Source: Prevotella sp. UBA6994
GTDB lineage: Bacteria > Bacteroidota > Bacteroidia > Bacteroidales > Bacteroidaceae
NCBI GenBank assembly: GCA_002449845.1
Contig: DJXW01000019.1
Span: forward strand, 124,001 to 188,000
Direction: 5' to 3'
DNA: 64,000 nt
Under the pieces are notes generated by a model. It was given only the letters and a program-made list of their open reading frames with translations. It made no database searches and had not been told where the DNA came from. This document shows, piece after piece, positions 44,757-52,867 of the stretch (within the stretch, counting starts at the first letter, position 1; every line of letters starts with the position of its first letter). Made by a program: the position numbers and the translations under genes.

Positions 44757-46670
44757 ATGGTGACAAAAACAACAATTCCTGTTGTAGGCATGGCTTGCTC
44801 GTCGTGCTCTGCACATGTGGAGAAACAACTCAATTCGTTGGAAGGAGTGAAATCGGCAAGTGTTTCCCTTTCGTCAAGATCGGCATTGGTGGAATATGAT
44901 ACAGATGTGATTTCCTTGCAGCAAATGAAAGAAGCCATCAATGGCATTGGCTTCGACTTGGTCATTGAACAAGACCGCTCTGTAGTGGAGATTGAGCGAA
45001 GAGAATACGTGCTGTTAAAGCGGCGAACCCTCTTGGCGTGGGCTTTCGCATTGGCAGTAATGGCAATCTGTCATTTCACGAATGACGACGGACAATGGTC
45101 TTTGATTCTCGCATTGGCTTGTATATTGACGTGTGGCAAGCAATTCTACGTGAATGCGTATAAGCAACTCCGTCATGGAATGGCAAGTATGGATACGTTG
45201 GTTTGTTTCTCTACAGCCATCTCTTTCTGTTATAGTGCAGTGGTTACATTGTTGAGAGCTTCCGGAAAGGATGGATTGGCAAACACACCCGTGTATTTTG
45301 ACGCATCGGTGATGATCATTGCCTTCGTTCTTGTAGGTCGTTTGCTGGAGGAAAGGGCAAAGCGAGCCACGGCATCTTCTATCCGCACGTTGATGGGACT
45401 GCAACCCAAGACGGCGAGATTAGTGACTTCTGACACAGATACAAGGGATGTTCCCCTATCTACCATCACCGTGGGAGACGTGATGGAAGTGAGAGCGGGA
45501 GAGAAGATTCCCGTTGACGGAATGGTAACGTGGGCAGATAGCTTCATGACATCTGAGGGTGCCTACGTGGATGAATCGATGATTACGGGTGAACCTACGC
45601 CTGTATTGAAGAAACGTTTCGGAAAGGTACTGGCAGGTACGGTGCTTCAACAAGGTACGTTGCGCTTTCGTGCCACACAGGTTGGTGAGAAGACTGCTTT
45701 GGCGCAAATCATCCGAATGGTACAGCAGGCACAAGGGTCGAAGGCTCCCGTGCAACGTGTGGTTGACCGTATGGCAATGATATTTGTGCCAACCGTTACC
45801 ATCATTGCATTTGTCACGTTCGTGGTGTGGCTATTGGTTGGTGTAAGTGCGGCTTTGCCTCATGCTATCGTATCGGCTGTTGCAGTGTTGGTGGTAGCTT
45901 GTCCGTGTGCAATGGGACTTGCCACACCTACAGCCTTGATGGTGGGCATAGGAAAAGCTGCTGAACGAAACATCTTGGTGAAAGATGCTACTGCCATAGA
46001 GATGATGAGAAAGGTGAATGCGTTGGTCATCGACAAGACGGGAACACTGACTATACCCAATCAAAACGTTGACTTTACCAAGGTTGACAACTTGCCCTAC
46101 GAGGAAAGGGAAACGCTGAAACCCCATGCGAAGGAAGCCATGAGCGAACTGAAATCCTTTGGTATTGATGTGTATATGATGAGTGGTGACCGTGAAGATG
46201 CTGCTGCTTATTGGGCAACCAAAGCAGACATCAGTCATTGGCAAAGCGGGGTGAAGCCACAAGACAAGGAAAACCTGGTGAAAAACTTGCAACAACAAGG
46301 TAAGACGGTGGCGATGGTTGGTGATGGTATTAACGATTCGCAGGCATTGGCAACTGCTGACGTGAGCATTGCCATTGGTACGGGAACGGATGTGGCTATG
46401 GACGTGGCGCAGGTGACGTTGATGGGCACAGACTTACGTGCCTTGCCCGATGCCGTAAGGTTGTCTCGTCGCACGGTGTCAATGATTCACCAAAACTTAT
46501 TCTGGGCATTTATATATAATATTGTTTGTATTCCGTTGGCAGCAGGGTTGCCACATCTTTTTGGAATCAACTTCCATATTACTCCCATGTGGGCAAGTGG
46601 ATTAATGGCTTTGTCAAGTATCAGCGTGGTATTGAATAGCCTGAGACTTAAAGTGATGGAGGATGGATGA
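44757..46670 (+). CDS. P1B-type heavy-metal ATPase with reduced nucleotide-binding domain (copper type)
   Basis: Exports or loads Cu+ or a similar metal across the inner membrane. 637 residues. Seen: one HMA domain with GMACSSCSAHVEK (CxxC) at residues 11-23, six or more transmembrane segments, the actuator TGE in ITGEPTPVL (about residue 280), the CPC membrane motif in ACPCAMGLATP (about 382), phosphorylation site DKTGTLT (about 426) and GDGINDSQALA. Odd: only about 45 residues separate DKTGT from the MSGDR motif, where CopA-type ATPases normally have well over 100, and the HP motif that contacts ATP is absent. The N-domain is therefore missing or rudimentary. Similar shortened forms may be lineage-wide in Bacteroidales; this is from memory and unverified. 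Confidence 0.9.
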   Translation: MVTKTTIPVVGMACSSCSAHVEKQLNSLEGVKSASVSLSSRSALVEYDTDVISLQQMKEAINGIGFDLVIEQDRSVVEIERREYVLLKRRTLLAWAFALAVMAICHFTNDDGQWSLILALACILTCGKQFYVNAYKQLRHGMASMDTLVCFSTAISFCYSAVVTLLRASGKDGLANTPVYFDASVMIIAFVLVGRLLEERAKRATASSIRTLMGLQPKTARLVTSDTDTRDVPLSTITVGDVMEVRAGEKIPVDGMVTWADSFMTSEGAYVDESMITGEPTPVLKKRFGKVLAGTVLQQGTLRFRATQVGEKTALAQIIRMVQQAQGSKAPVQRVVDRMAMIFVPTVTIIAFVTFVVWLLVGVSAALPHAIVSAVAVLVVACPCAMGLATPTALMVGIGKAAERNILVKDATAIEMMRKVNALVIDKTGTLTIPNQNVDFTKVDNLPYEERETLKPHAKEAMSELKSFGIDVYMMSGDREDAAAYWATKADISHWQSGVKPQDKENLVKNLQQQGKTVAMVGDGINDSQALATADVSIAIGTGTDVAMDVAQVTLMGTDLRALPDAVRLSRRTVSMIHQNLFWAFIYNIVCIPLAAGLPHLFGINFHITPMWASGLMALSSISVVLNSLRLKVMEDG

Positions 46671-46858
46671 ATGATGAAGGAGGAAGTAGGCAACAAAGTT
46701 GCGGAATGAAGGAAGAAGGAAGGATGTACTCCCTACATCAACACTTCTTCCTCGCCATTAAGCGATTACTTCCACCTTCGTACTTCCTCCTTCCTACATC
46801 AATACTTCTTCCTCGCCATTAGGCGATTACTTCCACCTTCATAACTCATCCTTCATAC
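46670..46858. mobile_element. BIME-like element, copy 1 (+ orientation)
   Basis: Contains hairpin A (GTAG at 46686-46689, then GCAAC/GTTGC at 46690-46694 and 46698-46702), a GA-rich linker with GAAGGAAGAAGG, and hairpin B in reverse twice (46752-46765, stem weakened by one change, and TCGCC/GGCGA at 46813-46826). The segment carrying hairpin B is duplicated in tandem. Lies between the ATPase and AGCS stops; the AGCS stop codon is at its edge. Confidence 0.85.
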
Positions 46859-46859
46859 A

Positions 46860-48503
46860 TCATTCATCCCATGCGTCAAGGTCTTTTTCTATTTCTGGCA
46901 GTTGTGAACGATGGAAGACGGGGTCTTTGATTCCATTCTTCTTTTGCTGCCGATAATCATCAAGCAACTTGAAAGCATATTTACCTAATGTGATGATGGC
47001 AATGAGATTGCAGGCGGTGAGCAAAGCCATACATAAGTCGCCTAAATTCCAAACGATTTCGAGAGAAGCTAAAGCACCGAACATCACCAATATTCCTCCA
47101 GAGAAAAGACGGTAAAGGAAGAGTATATGTTTGAAGGAGGAATTACGAAGGTTGAGGGAGGAATTATGATGGTTGATGTTGTCGCCTATCGGCGAGGAAG
47201 ATGTTTGATGTTGGAAGTACATCTTTCCTTCTTCCTTCATTCCGCAACTTTGTTGCTCACATCCACCTTCGTAACTCCTCCTTCCACCTTCGTAATTCCT
47301 CCTTCCTCCTTCGTAATTTCTCCTTCCTCCTTCGTAATTTCTCCTTCCACCTTCAAATAGGAATCTGATATTGGTTTCCCCATAATAGTAGTTGCCAATA
47401 ATACTGGAAAAGGCGAAGAGAAAAATGGCAATGGCAATGAAGATAGGGCCAATAGAACCTATTTCTGATTGCAGTGCTGATTGCGTGAGGGCAATGCCAT
47501 TTAATTCAGGTGAGGTGTAGAGCCCGCTAATGAGAATGATAAAAGCGGTACAAGAACAAACCAACAACGTATCAGTAAATACTCCGAGAGCTTGGATAAG
47601 TCCTTGCTTGACAGGGTGAGATGTTGTAGCGGTAGCCGCGACATTGGGCGCACTTCCTTCTCCAGCCTCATTGCTGAACAATCCACGCTTGATACCATTC
47701 ATCATTGTGGCTCCCAAACCACCGCCTGCTATTTGTTCGAGTCCGAAAGCATTGCTCATGATTACTTTGAAAACATGGGGTAGAAGGTGGAGGTTCATCA
47801 ATACGATGATGAAAGCTAAGATGAAATACCCTATAGCCATGATGGGGACGATAACAGAACTTACTTTGGCAATGCGATGAATGCCACCGAAAACGATGGT
47901 CAACGATAAAATCACTAAAAGAATGCCAGTCGTTACTTTACTCCAACCAAAAGCCTCGTACATAGCGTTGCAAATCGTGTTGCTCTGAATAGAATTGTAC
48001 GACAATCCGAACGTTATCGTGATGAGAATGGCAAAGACAATCGCCATCCACCGATTGTGCATTCCTTTTTGAATGTAATAAGCTGGTCCGCCGATGAATG
48101 AGCCATTGTGTCGCAACTTGAATAACTGTGCCAGTGTTGACTCAACAAAAGCCGTCGCAGAACCAATCAATGCAATCGTCCACATCCAAAAAACGGCTCC
48201 TGGACCACCAATGGCAATGGCTGTCGCAACACCAGCTAAGTTGCCTGTCCCTACTCGTGTGGCTACAGAAACGGCAAAAGCCTGAAAGGAAGAAATGTGT
48301 TTGTGTCCAGGATGATTGGCAGATGAGTCAGCCAACAAGCGAATCATCTCGCCCACCATGCGGAATTGCACGAACCGTGTGCGCCATGTGAACCATATCC
48401 CACAGATAATCAGAACGCCAATGAGAATGTATGTCCATAGAAAATCATTGACTTGTGTAATGGCGATGTTCAGCCAACTGTCGGAAGCGAATATATCGTT
48501 CAT
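46860..48503 (-). CDS. AGCS-family sodium:amino acid (alanine/glycine) symporter interrupted in frame by a BIME-like element
   Basis: Na+-coupled amino acid uptake protein of the alanine/glycine symporter family, inner membrane. 547 residues from the start at 48503 (MNDIFASDSWLNI); the frame to 48581 adds an unlikely leader. Seen: VNDFLWTYILIGVLI first segment, FQAFAVSVATRVGTGNLAGVATAIAIGGPGAVFWMW, the GLFSNEAGEGSAPNVAA family signature (about residue 280), FAFSSIIGNYYYGETNIRFL before the insert. Codons for about 75 extra residues, including four or five EGGRRNY-type repeats and a QQSCGMKEEGKMYFQH segment, stand at 47131-47357; removing them gives about 470 residues, the family length. The insert is in a loop between transmembrane segments. 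Function may be kept; untested. Confidence 0.9.
   Translation of the reverse strand: MNDIFASDSWLNIAITQVNDFLWTYILIGVLIICGIWFTWRTRFVQFRMVGEMIRLLADSSANHPGHKHISSFQAFAVSVATRVGTGNLAGVATAIAIGGPGAVFWMWTIALIGSATAFVESTLAQLFKLRHNGSFIGGPAYYIQKGMHNRWMAIVFAILITITFGLSYNSIQSNTICNAMYEAFGWSKVTTGILLVILSLTIVFGGIHRIAKVSSVIVPIMAIGYFILAFIIVLMNLHLLPHVFKVIMSNAFGLEQIAGGGLGATMMNGIKRGLFSNEAGEGSAPNVAATATTSHPVKQGLIQALGVFTDTLLVCSCTAFIILISGLYTSPELNGIALTQSALQSEIGSIGPIFIAIAIFLFAFSSIIGNYYYGETNIRFLFEGGRRNYEGGRRNYEGGRRNYEGGRRSYEGGCEQQSCGMKEEGKMYFQHQTSSSPIGDNINHHNSSLNLRNSSFKHILFLYRLFSGGILVMFGALASLEIVWNLGDLCMALLTACNLIAIITLGKYAFKLLDDYRQQKKNGIKDPVFHRSQLPEIEKDLDAWDE
47131..47357. mobile_element. BIME-like element, copy 2 (reverse orientation), inside the AGCS coding region
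   Basis: Hairpin B TCGCC/GGCGA at 47182-47186 and 47191-47195, hairpin A GCAAC/GTTGC at 47244-47248 and 47252-47256 (minus-strand GTAG is altered to GTGA), GA-rich linker between them, and an expanded 21-bp iteration (three heptamers) from about 47262 to 47354. Sits in frame in the symporter gene without creating a stop. Confidence 0.88.
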
Positions 48504-48514
48504 GATGGGAAGGA

Positions 48515-49199
48515 CTATGGGCGTGGAGGTGGTATGGAATGGAAATTTCTGGATGAGCCAAACTCGTAACGAGGAATCCAATTGTGTTCAACATTCAATT
48601 GAATGCTAAACGATGGATTGAAATTGTATCTCACGGCAGCTCCTATGCGGTCAACGTTGTACATATAAGCATCGTAAGGCATCATCATATCCATGGGGTA
48701 CATGCCTCGATAGCCATACCAATTGTAATGAGGCATATTATTATATAAGGTCTTTTGAGCATAAAGATAGGCTTCCCAATGCTCATCAAACCGATAGCCT
48801 AATTGTGCATTAATGCCACCACTGCGATAGTTGTCCCCATCCCAGTTCACATTATTTATATAACCACCTACAGCTAGCGACAATTTTTCGCTAAGGGGAG
48901 TGGCGTATATGGCAGATAGGTTTTGTGAAAACCCTACACCATGACGAGCATGTTTGCCAAATTGGGTGAAGGCAGACAACCCCACGTTTATGTTTAGTCC
49001 TTGGTGTAAATCCCAACCATACCATCCTGCATAGTGCATGGGATACATGATGTGTGGACGTATCTGTCCGTTCATGTCAACAGCCTGCAAGTATAAGGTG
49101 TCTCCCTTTTCTGTGATTTCCGTGGTCACATCCTCTTGAGCCCACATATCCAATGTAGCACAGAAACTTGCCAGCAAGATGAATATCCATTTCTTCATG
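48515..49199 (-). CDS. secreted or outer-membrane protein of unknown function
   Basis: 228 residues from the start at 49199 (MKKWIFILLASFCATLDMWAQEDV), which gives a signal peptide; the frame to 49255 only adds a Cys-rich leader. I do not recognise the family by name. Seen: strand-rich body with aromatic residues at alternate positions (LNINVGLSAFTQFGKHARHGVGFSQNLSAIYATPLSEKLSLAVGGYINNVNWDGDN... QLGYRFDEHWEAYLYAQ), and a C-terminal strand RIGAAVRYNFNPSFSIQLNVEHNW, which suggests a small outer-membrane beta barrel. It ends 11 bases before the AGCS symporter gene on the same strand, so the two may be co-transcribed. Confidence 0.7.
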
Positions 49200-49289
49200 A
49201 CTACCAATTTGTGTATATTCATATTCCATTTGCAAAGATAGCACCATTCCCCCACAAAATCTAAAAAATAGTATGTTTTTATCTATTTT

Positions 49290-49321
49290 TTTGTGTTATT
49301 AAATGAATTATGTTAATTTTG
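49290..49321 (+). promoter_or_regulatory. promoter of the TPR protein gene
   Basis: -33 TTTG at 49290-49293, spacer of 20, -7 TAATTTTG at 49314-49321. Transcript expected near 49328, which supports the start at 49345 rather than 49303. Confidence 0.8.
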
Positions 49322-49344
49322 CCAAATCAATCAATTATAACGAT

Positions 49345-50232
49345 ATGGGATTCTTAAAGACATTGTTTAGTGGAAAGGTGGAAACACCGGAAGAGAAGAA
49401 GAAAGAAGTGGAGTCGAAAAATTTCGATGTGCTTAAATATGATGGTGTAAAGGCTTTGCGTGCCGGTGAACCTGCTCATGCGGTGGAGTTGTTCCAACAT
49501 GCACTTACCATGCAGGAAGATTTGGAAATACGTGATTATCTCTCGCAAGCTCTCATCCATGTGGATAGATTGGAAGAAGCATACGAACAATTGGAAAAGC
49601 TCTATGAGGCAGAACCAGAAAACGTACAGTTGTTAGTACGTATGACAGATGTGGCTTTCATGATGGAAGACTATGACCGTATGGAGGAATTATGTGAGAA
49701 GGCGATGCTCATAGACAAGGACAATCCCATGTTGCTCATGCTCTATGCACGGGCTTGTATCGGTCGTGGCGACTTGGTCAATGCCGTGGCAATGTTGACC
49801 AAAGCCATCTCCATGCGAGAGGATTATGGAGAGGCTTACCTCATGCGTGGTGATACGTTGTTAGAGATGGGAGATGTGACGAGTGCAGATGAAGATGCCA
49901 AATGGCTTGAGGAACATACTTCGGGCATAGAAGAAGTGTCGATGTTGAATGCGCGTGTGGAAGAAAGGAAAGGTAACCACCAAAAAGCCATTACTTATTA
50001 CGACCAAGTGATTAAGGCCAATCCGTTCAATGCCTCTGCATTTGAGGAACGTGGCAAGATTAAGTTGGCATTGGGCGATAAGGAAGGTGCCGATGCTGAT
50101 ATGCGTTCATTGTTGGAAATAGAACCACAACGTGCTGAAGGTGTCAATGGCGAATTTTCTGCCGAAGGAACGGAAGACATAGCAAAGAAGGTGGAGCAAG
50201 CGTATAGAAACAGTAGTCCGTTTGGGATTTGA
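49345..50232 (+). CDS. tetratricopeptide repeat protein
   Basis: 295 residues from the start at 49345 (MGFLKTLFSGKVETPEEKKK). Seen: about seven TPR-like helix pairs, for example AGEPAHAVELFQHALTMQEDLEIRDYLSQ, DRLEEAYEQLEKLYEAEPENVQLL, GDLVNAVAMLTKAISMREDYGEAYL and GNHQKAITYYDQVIKANPFNASAFEERGKIKL. No signal peptide or membrane segment, so a cytoplasmic scaffold for protein contacts. Partner not evident from context: it stands alone, with its own promoter, before a BIME-like element and the aromatic amino acid operon. Confidence 0.85.
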   Translation: MGFLKTLFSGKVETPEEKKKEVESKNFDVLKYDGVKALRAGEPAHAVELFQHALTMQEDLEIRDYLSQALIHVDRLEEAYEQLEKLYEAEPENVQLLVRMTDVAFMMEDYDRMEELCEKAMLIDKDNPMLLMLYARACIGRGDLVNAVAMLTKAISMREDYGEAYLMRGDTLLEMGDVTSADEDAKWLEEHTSGIEEVSMLNARVEERKGNHQKAITYYDQVIKANPFNASAFEERGKIKLALGDKEGADADMRSLLEIEPQRAEGVNGEFSAEGTEDIAKKVEQAYRNSSPFGI

Positions 50233-50235
50233 TGT

Positions 50236-50415
50236 GCGAAGGTTGAATTACGATGAATGAAGTAATTTGATGGTTGACGGTTGAATTACGAAGGATGAAG
50301 TAATCGCCTGTTGGCGAGTGATGAAGGTTTGAGGGATGATGTACTTCCTCCCTTCTTCCTTCTCTCCGCAACTATGTTGCCTACTTCCACCTTCGTAATT
50401 CCTCCTTCTTCCATG
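50236..50415. mobile_element. BIME-like element, copy 3 (reverse orientation)
   Basis: Hairpin B TCGCC/GGCGA at 50304-50308 and 50313-50317, hairpin A GCAAC/GTTGC at 50368-50372 and 50376-50380 with CTAC (minus-strand GTAG) at 50381-50384, GA-rich linker between them, and flanking heptamer iterations (GAATTACGAAGG type). Between the TPR gene and the aromatic operon promoter. Confidence 0.85.
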
Positions 50416-50484
50416 TAAATGCCTAAATTTTGTTAATTTGTAGTATTTTATAGCATATTACTATCGATTTATAAATTTTCTTTG

Positions 50485-50492
50485 TACTTTTG
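50485..50492 (+). promoter_or_regulatory. -7 box of the aromatic amino acid operon
   Basis: TACTTTTG, placing the transcript start near 50499, about 13 bases before the leader peptide. No convincing -33 TTTG at 19-21 bases. Confidence 0.6.
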
Positions 50493-50511
50493 CAATCGAA
50501 ATAAAATAAAA

Positions 50512-50598
50512 ATGATAAATATGATTCAGTTGAGCGCATCTTATTTTTACTTTTATTTTTACTTTGCAGATAACTGTAAAGCGGGATGTGACGTGTAA
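50512..50598 (+). CDS. Phe/Tyr-rich leader peptide of the pheA operon attenuator
   Basis: 28-codon open frame, starting ATG 50512 (a second ATG at 50521), stop TAA 50596-50598. Its core is SYFYFYFYFADN: four Tyr and four Phe codons in a row at 50542-50565, an extreme bias in a window where such runs are absent. It is followed by a pause-type hairpin, an antiterminator arm and a terminator, then pheA. When charged tRNA-Phe or tRNA-Tyr is scarce the ribosome should stall here and let the antiterminator form. Because codons for both amino acids are used, the operon (pheA, aminotransferase, DAHP synthase/chorismate mutase, tyrA) would answer both products. Missed by length-based gene finding. Peptide expression is inferred. 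Confidence 0.88.
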   Translation: MINMIQLSASYFYFYFYFADNCKAGCDV

Positions 50599-50661
50599 AT
50601 TGAAGACAAAAGAGCATATAAATACAAAACGGTCCCGCATCAAAGCAGGGCCGTTTTTTTT
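50563..50661 (+). terminator. transcription attenuator of the pheA operon
   Basis: Terminator stem 50628-50638 with 50645-50655, loop of six, then a run of eight T at 50654-50661. Antiterminator: GCGGGA at 50581-50586 is the exact complement of TCCCGC at 50633-50638, the left arm of the terminator. A pause hairpin TTTGCAG/CTGTAAA (50563-50569 with 50574-50580) overlaps the last Phe codon. A ribosome at the stop codon 50596 would cover GCGGGA and let the terminator form. Confidence 0.88.
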
Positions 50662-50672
50662 AATGATATAAA

Positions 50673-51506
50673 ATGAAAAGAATTGCCATACAAGGAGTAT
50701 TAGGGTCGTTTCACGACATTGCTGCCCACCAATATTATGATGGTGAGCAGATTCAGATTATTTGTTGTGCCACCTTCGAGGAGGTATTTGAAAACATCAA
50801 GCGTGACCCCACAGTCATCGGAATGCTTGCCATTGAGAATACCATTGCTGGATCGTTGTTGCATAATTATGAGTTGTTGCGTGCATCGGGTGTTACCATC
50901 GTAGGCGAACATAAATTGCATATCGAGCATTGTATCTGTTGTTTGCCTGAAGATGATTGGTCAACCATCCAAGAAGTACATTCTCATCCTGTTGCCTTGA
51001 TGCAATGTCGTGGATTCTTGGCGAATCATCCCGACATGAAAGCTGTTGAGGCAGAAGATACGGCTGGATCAGCGGAGTTTATCAGTAAGAATCAATGTCG
51101 TGGATGGGCTGCCATTTGTAACTCTTCGGCAGCAAAGATGTATGGCTTGAAGATATTGGAAGACCATATAGAAGACAACAAACACAATTTTACTCGTTTC
51201 TTGGTGGTTTCTAATCCACAGAAGGCAGACTTCCTTCGACCATTGGACAAGACAGACAAGTCGAGCTTGGTGTTTCTCGTACCGCACGAGGAGGGTAGTC
51301 TTTCTAAAGTTCTTACCATCTTGTCGTTCTATAGCATCAACCTAACGAAAATACAATCACTTCCCGTAATAGGTCACGAATGGGAATACCTCTTTTACGT
51401 GGATGTGACATACAACAACCTGATTCGTTATCGACAGAGCATTGATGCAATCATTCCTTTAACAAGAGAATTGAAAATATTAGGAGAATACCAGGAAGTG
51501 AAGTAA
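50673..51506 (+). CDS. pheA: prephenate dehydratase
   Basis: Turns prephenate into phenylpyruvate, the committed step to phenylalanine. 277 residues: catalytic PDT domain about 1-180 and ACT regulatory domain about 195-270. Seen: IAIQGVLGSFHDIAAHQY at the N-terminus (variant of GxxGSF), GMLAIENTIAGSLLHNYELL, the catalytic NFTRFLVV (TRF; about residue 171), and ACT sequence SLVFLVPHEEGSLSKVLTILSFYSINLTKIQSLP, where the usual ESRP is changed to IQSLP. No chorismate mutase domain, which lies instead on the DAHP synthase gene. First structural gene after the attenuator. Confidence 0.95.
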   Translation: MKRIAIQGVLGSFHDIAAHQYYDGEQIQIICCATFEEVFENIKRDPTVIGMLAIENTIAGSLLHNYELLRASGVTIVGEHKLHIEHCICCLPEDDWSTIQEVHSHPVALMQCRGFLANHPDMKAVEAEDTAGSAEFISKNQCRGWAAICNSSAAKMYGLKILEDHIEDNKHNFTRFLVVSNPQKADFLRPLDKTDKSSLVFLVPHEEGSLSKVLTILSFYSINLTKIQSLPVIGHEWEYLFYVDVTYNNLIRYRQSIDAIIPLTRELKILGEYQEVK

Positions 51507-51509
51507 GAC

Positions 51510-51655
51510 GTAGGATGGAGGAATTAGGAAGGTGGAAGTAGGCAACGTAGTTGCGGAGAGAAGGAAGAAGGGAGGAAGTACATCATTCCTTAAACCTTCA
51601 CACTCGCCGACAGGCGAAACTTCATCCTTCATAATTCAACCATCAACCATCAAAT
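51510..51655. mobile_element. BIME-like element, copy 4 (+ orientation), inside the aromatic operon
   Basis: Hairpin A with GTAG at 51538-51541 and GCAAC/GTTGC at 51542-51546 and 51550-51554; linker GGAGAGAAGGAAGAAGG; hairpin B (reverse) TCGCC/GGCGA at 51604-51608 and 51613-51617; heptamer flanks. It lies between pheA and the aminotransferase gene, in the middle of a co-directional operon. Confidence 0.85.
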
Positions 51656-51674
51656 AAACATCAAACATAAAATT

Positions 51675-52841
51675 ATGATACAACCAGCAGATAGATTGTC
51701 ATTAGTACAAGAATACTATTTCAGTAGAAAACTGAAGGAAGTGGCTCAACTCAATGCCGAGGGAAAGGATATTATCAGCCTCGCCATAGGTAGTCCAGAT
51801 ATGCCCCCATCTTCACAGACCATAGAAAAACTTTGTGAAGTGGCTCGTCAACCGAATACTCACGGTTATCAACCCACTATGGGAACACCAGAACTGAGAC
51901 AGGCAATGGCTCATTTTTATCAGAAATGGTATGGGGTAGAGTTGGATCCTAACACAGAGATACAACCCTTGATAGGTAGCAAGGAAGGTATATTACATGT
52001 CACCTTGGCATTCTGTAATCCAGGTGATAAAGTGCTTGTCCCCAATCCTGGCTATCCCACCTACACCTCATTGAGCAAGATACTTGGGGCGGAGATTGTC
52101 AATTACAACTTACGTGAAGACAACGGATGGCAACCCGATTTCGATGAGTTGGAGCAAATGGATTTGTCTGTCGTAAAGCTGATGTGGACCAACTATCCCA
52201 ATATGCCAACTGGAGGGAACGCGAGACGTGAGACTTACGAGCGATTGGTGGCTTTTGCCAAAGCTCACGACATTGTAGTGGTCAATGACAATCCTTATTC
52301 TTTCATTCTCAACGAGCCCCCCATGTCTCTCTTGCAAGTGGAAGGAGCAAAGGATTGTTGCATAGAATTCAACTCAATGTCTAAGAGTCATAATATGCCG
52401 GGATGGCGTGTGGGTATGTGTGCTACGAACAAGACATTCATCTCTTGGATATTAAAGGTGAAAAGCAACATAGACAGTGGCACGTTCAGAGGAATACAGT
52501 TGGCAGCAGCAGAGGCATATAATACAAACACTTTGGAATGGCACCGTGAGGCCAACATACAGGTTTATCGTCGTCGCAGAGACATTGCCGAACAAATCAT
52601 GACAGCTCTTGGATGTACGTTTGACCCTCACCAAGTGGGAATGTTCCTTTGGGGAAAGATTCCCGAAAAATACGAAAACGTGGAAGACCTTACCGAACGA
52701 GTGCTTCATGAAGCTCGCGTGTTTATTACTCCTGGTTTCATCTTCGGAAGCAATGGCAGTAGGTATGTTCGTATCAGTCTGTGTGCCAAGGATGATAAGA
52801 TAAGGGAGGCGTTGAAAAGGATTCAATCATTAGAGTGGTAG
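51675..52841 (+). CDS. class I/II PLP aminotransferase (probable aromatic)
   Basis: 388 residues. Seen: YYFSRKLKEVAQLNAEGKDIISLAIGSPDMPP with the family Gly-Ser-Pro-Asp, PLP-binding GSKEGILHVTLAFC, PNPGYPTY, the Asp/Asn pair in VVVNDNPYSFI, and the Schiff-base Lys in SMSKSHNMPGWRVGM (about residue 238). Closest in layout to aspartate or LL-DAP type aminotransferases, but the position between pheA and the DAHP synthase/chorismate mutase gene points to phenylpyruvate and 4-hydroxyphenylpyruvate as substrates (last step to Phe and Tyr). Substrate is inferred from context. It follows the BIME-like element by about 20 bases. Confidence 0.85.
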   Translation: MIQPADRLSLVQEYYFSRKLKEVAQLNAEGKDIISLAIGSPDMPPSSQTIEKLCEVARQPNTHGYQPTMGTPELRQAMAHFYQKWYGVELDPNTEIQPLIGSKEGILHVTLAFCNPGDKVLVPNPGYPTYTSLSKILGAEIVNYNLREDNGWQPDFDELEQMDLSVVKLMWTNYPNMPTGGNARRETYERLVAFAKAHDIVVVNDNPYSFILNEPPMSLLQVEGAKDCCIEFNSMSKSHNMPGWRVGMCATNKTFISWILKVKSNIDSGTFRGIQLAAAEAYNTNTLEWHREANIQVYRRRRDIAEQIMTALGCTFDPHQVGMFLWGKIPEKYENVEDLTERVLHEARVFITPGFIFGSNGSRYVRISLCAKDDKIREALKRIQSLEW

Positions 52842-52867
52842 AAAGTAAAAAAACATCAATAAAAAAT

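Noticed and set aside
47127..47360. 77-codon plus-strand frame in the symporter gene
   Set aside because: It is the BIME-like element read in the other sense; open in several frames because of its repeat composition, not a gene.
50423..50617. Minus-strand frames across the pheA leader
   Set aside because: They are antisense to the leader peptide and have no promoter or family pattern; the plus-strand attenuator explains the region.
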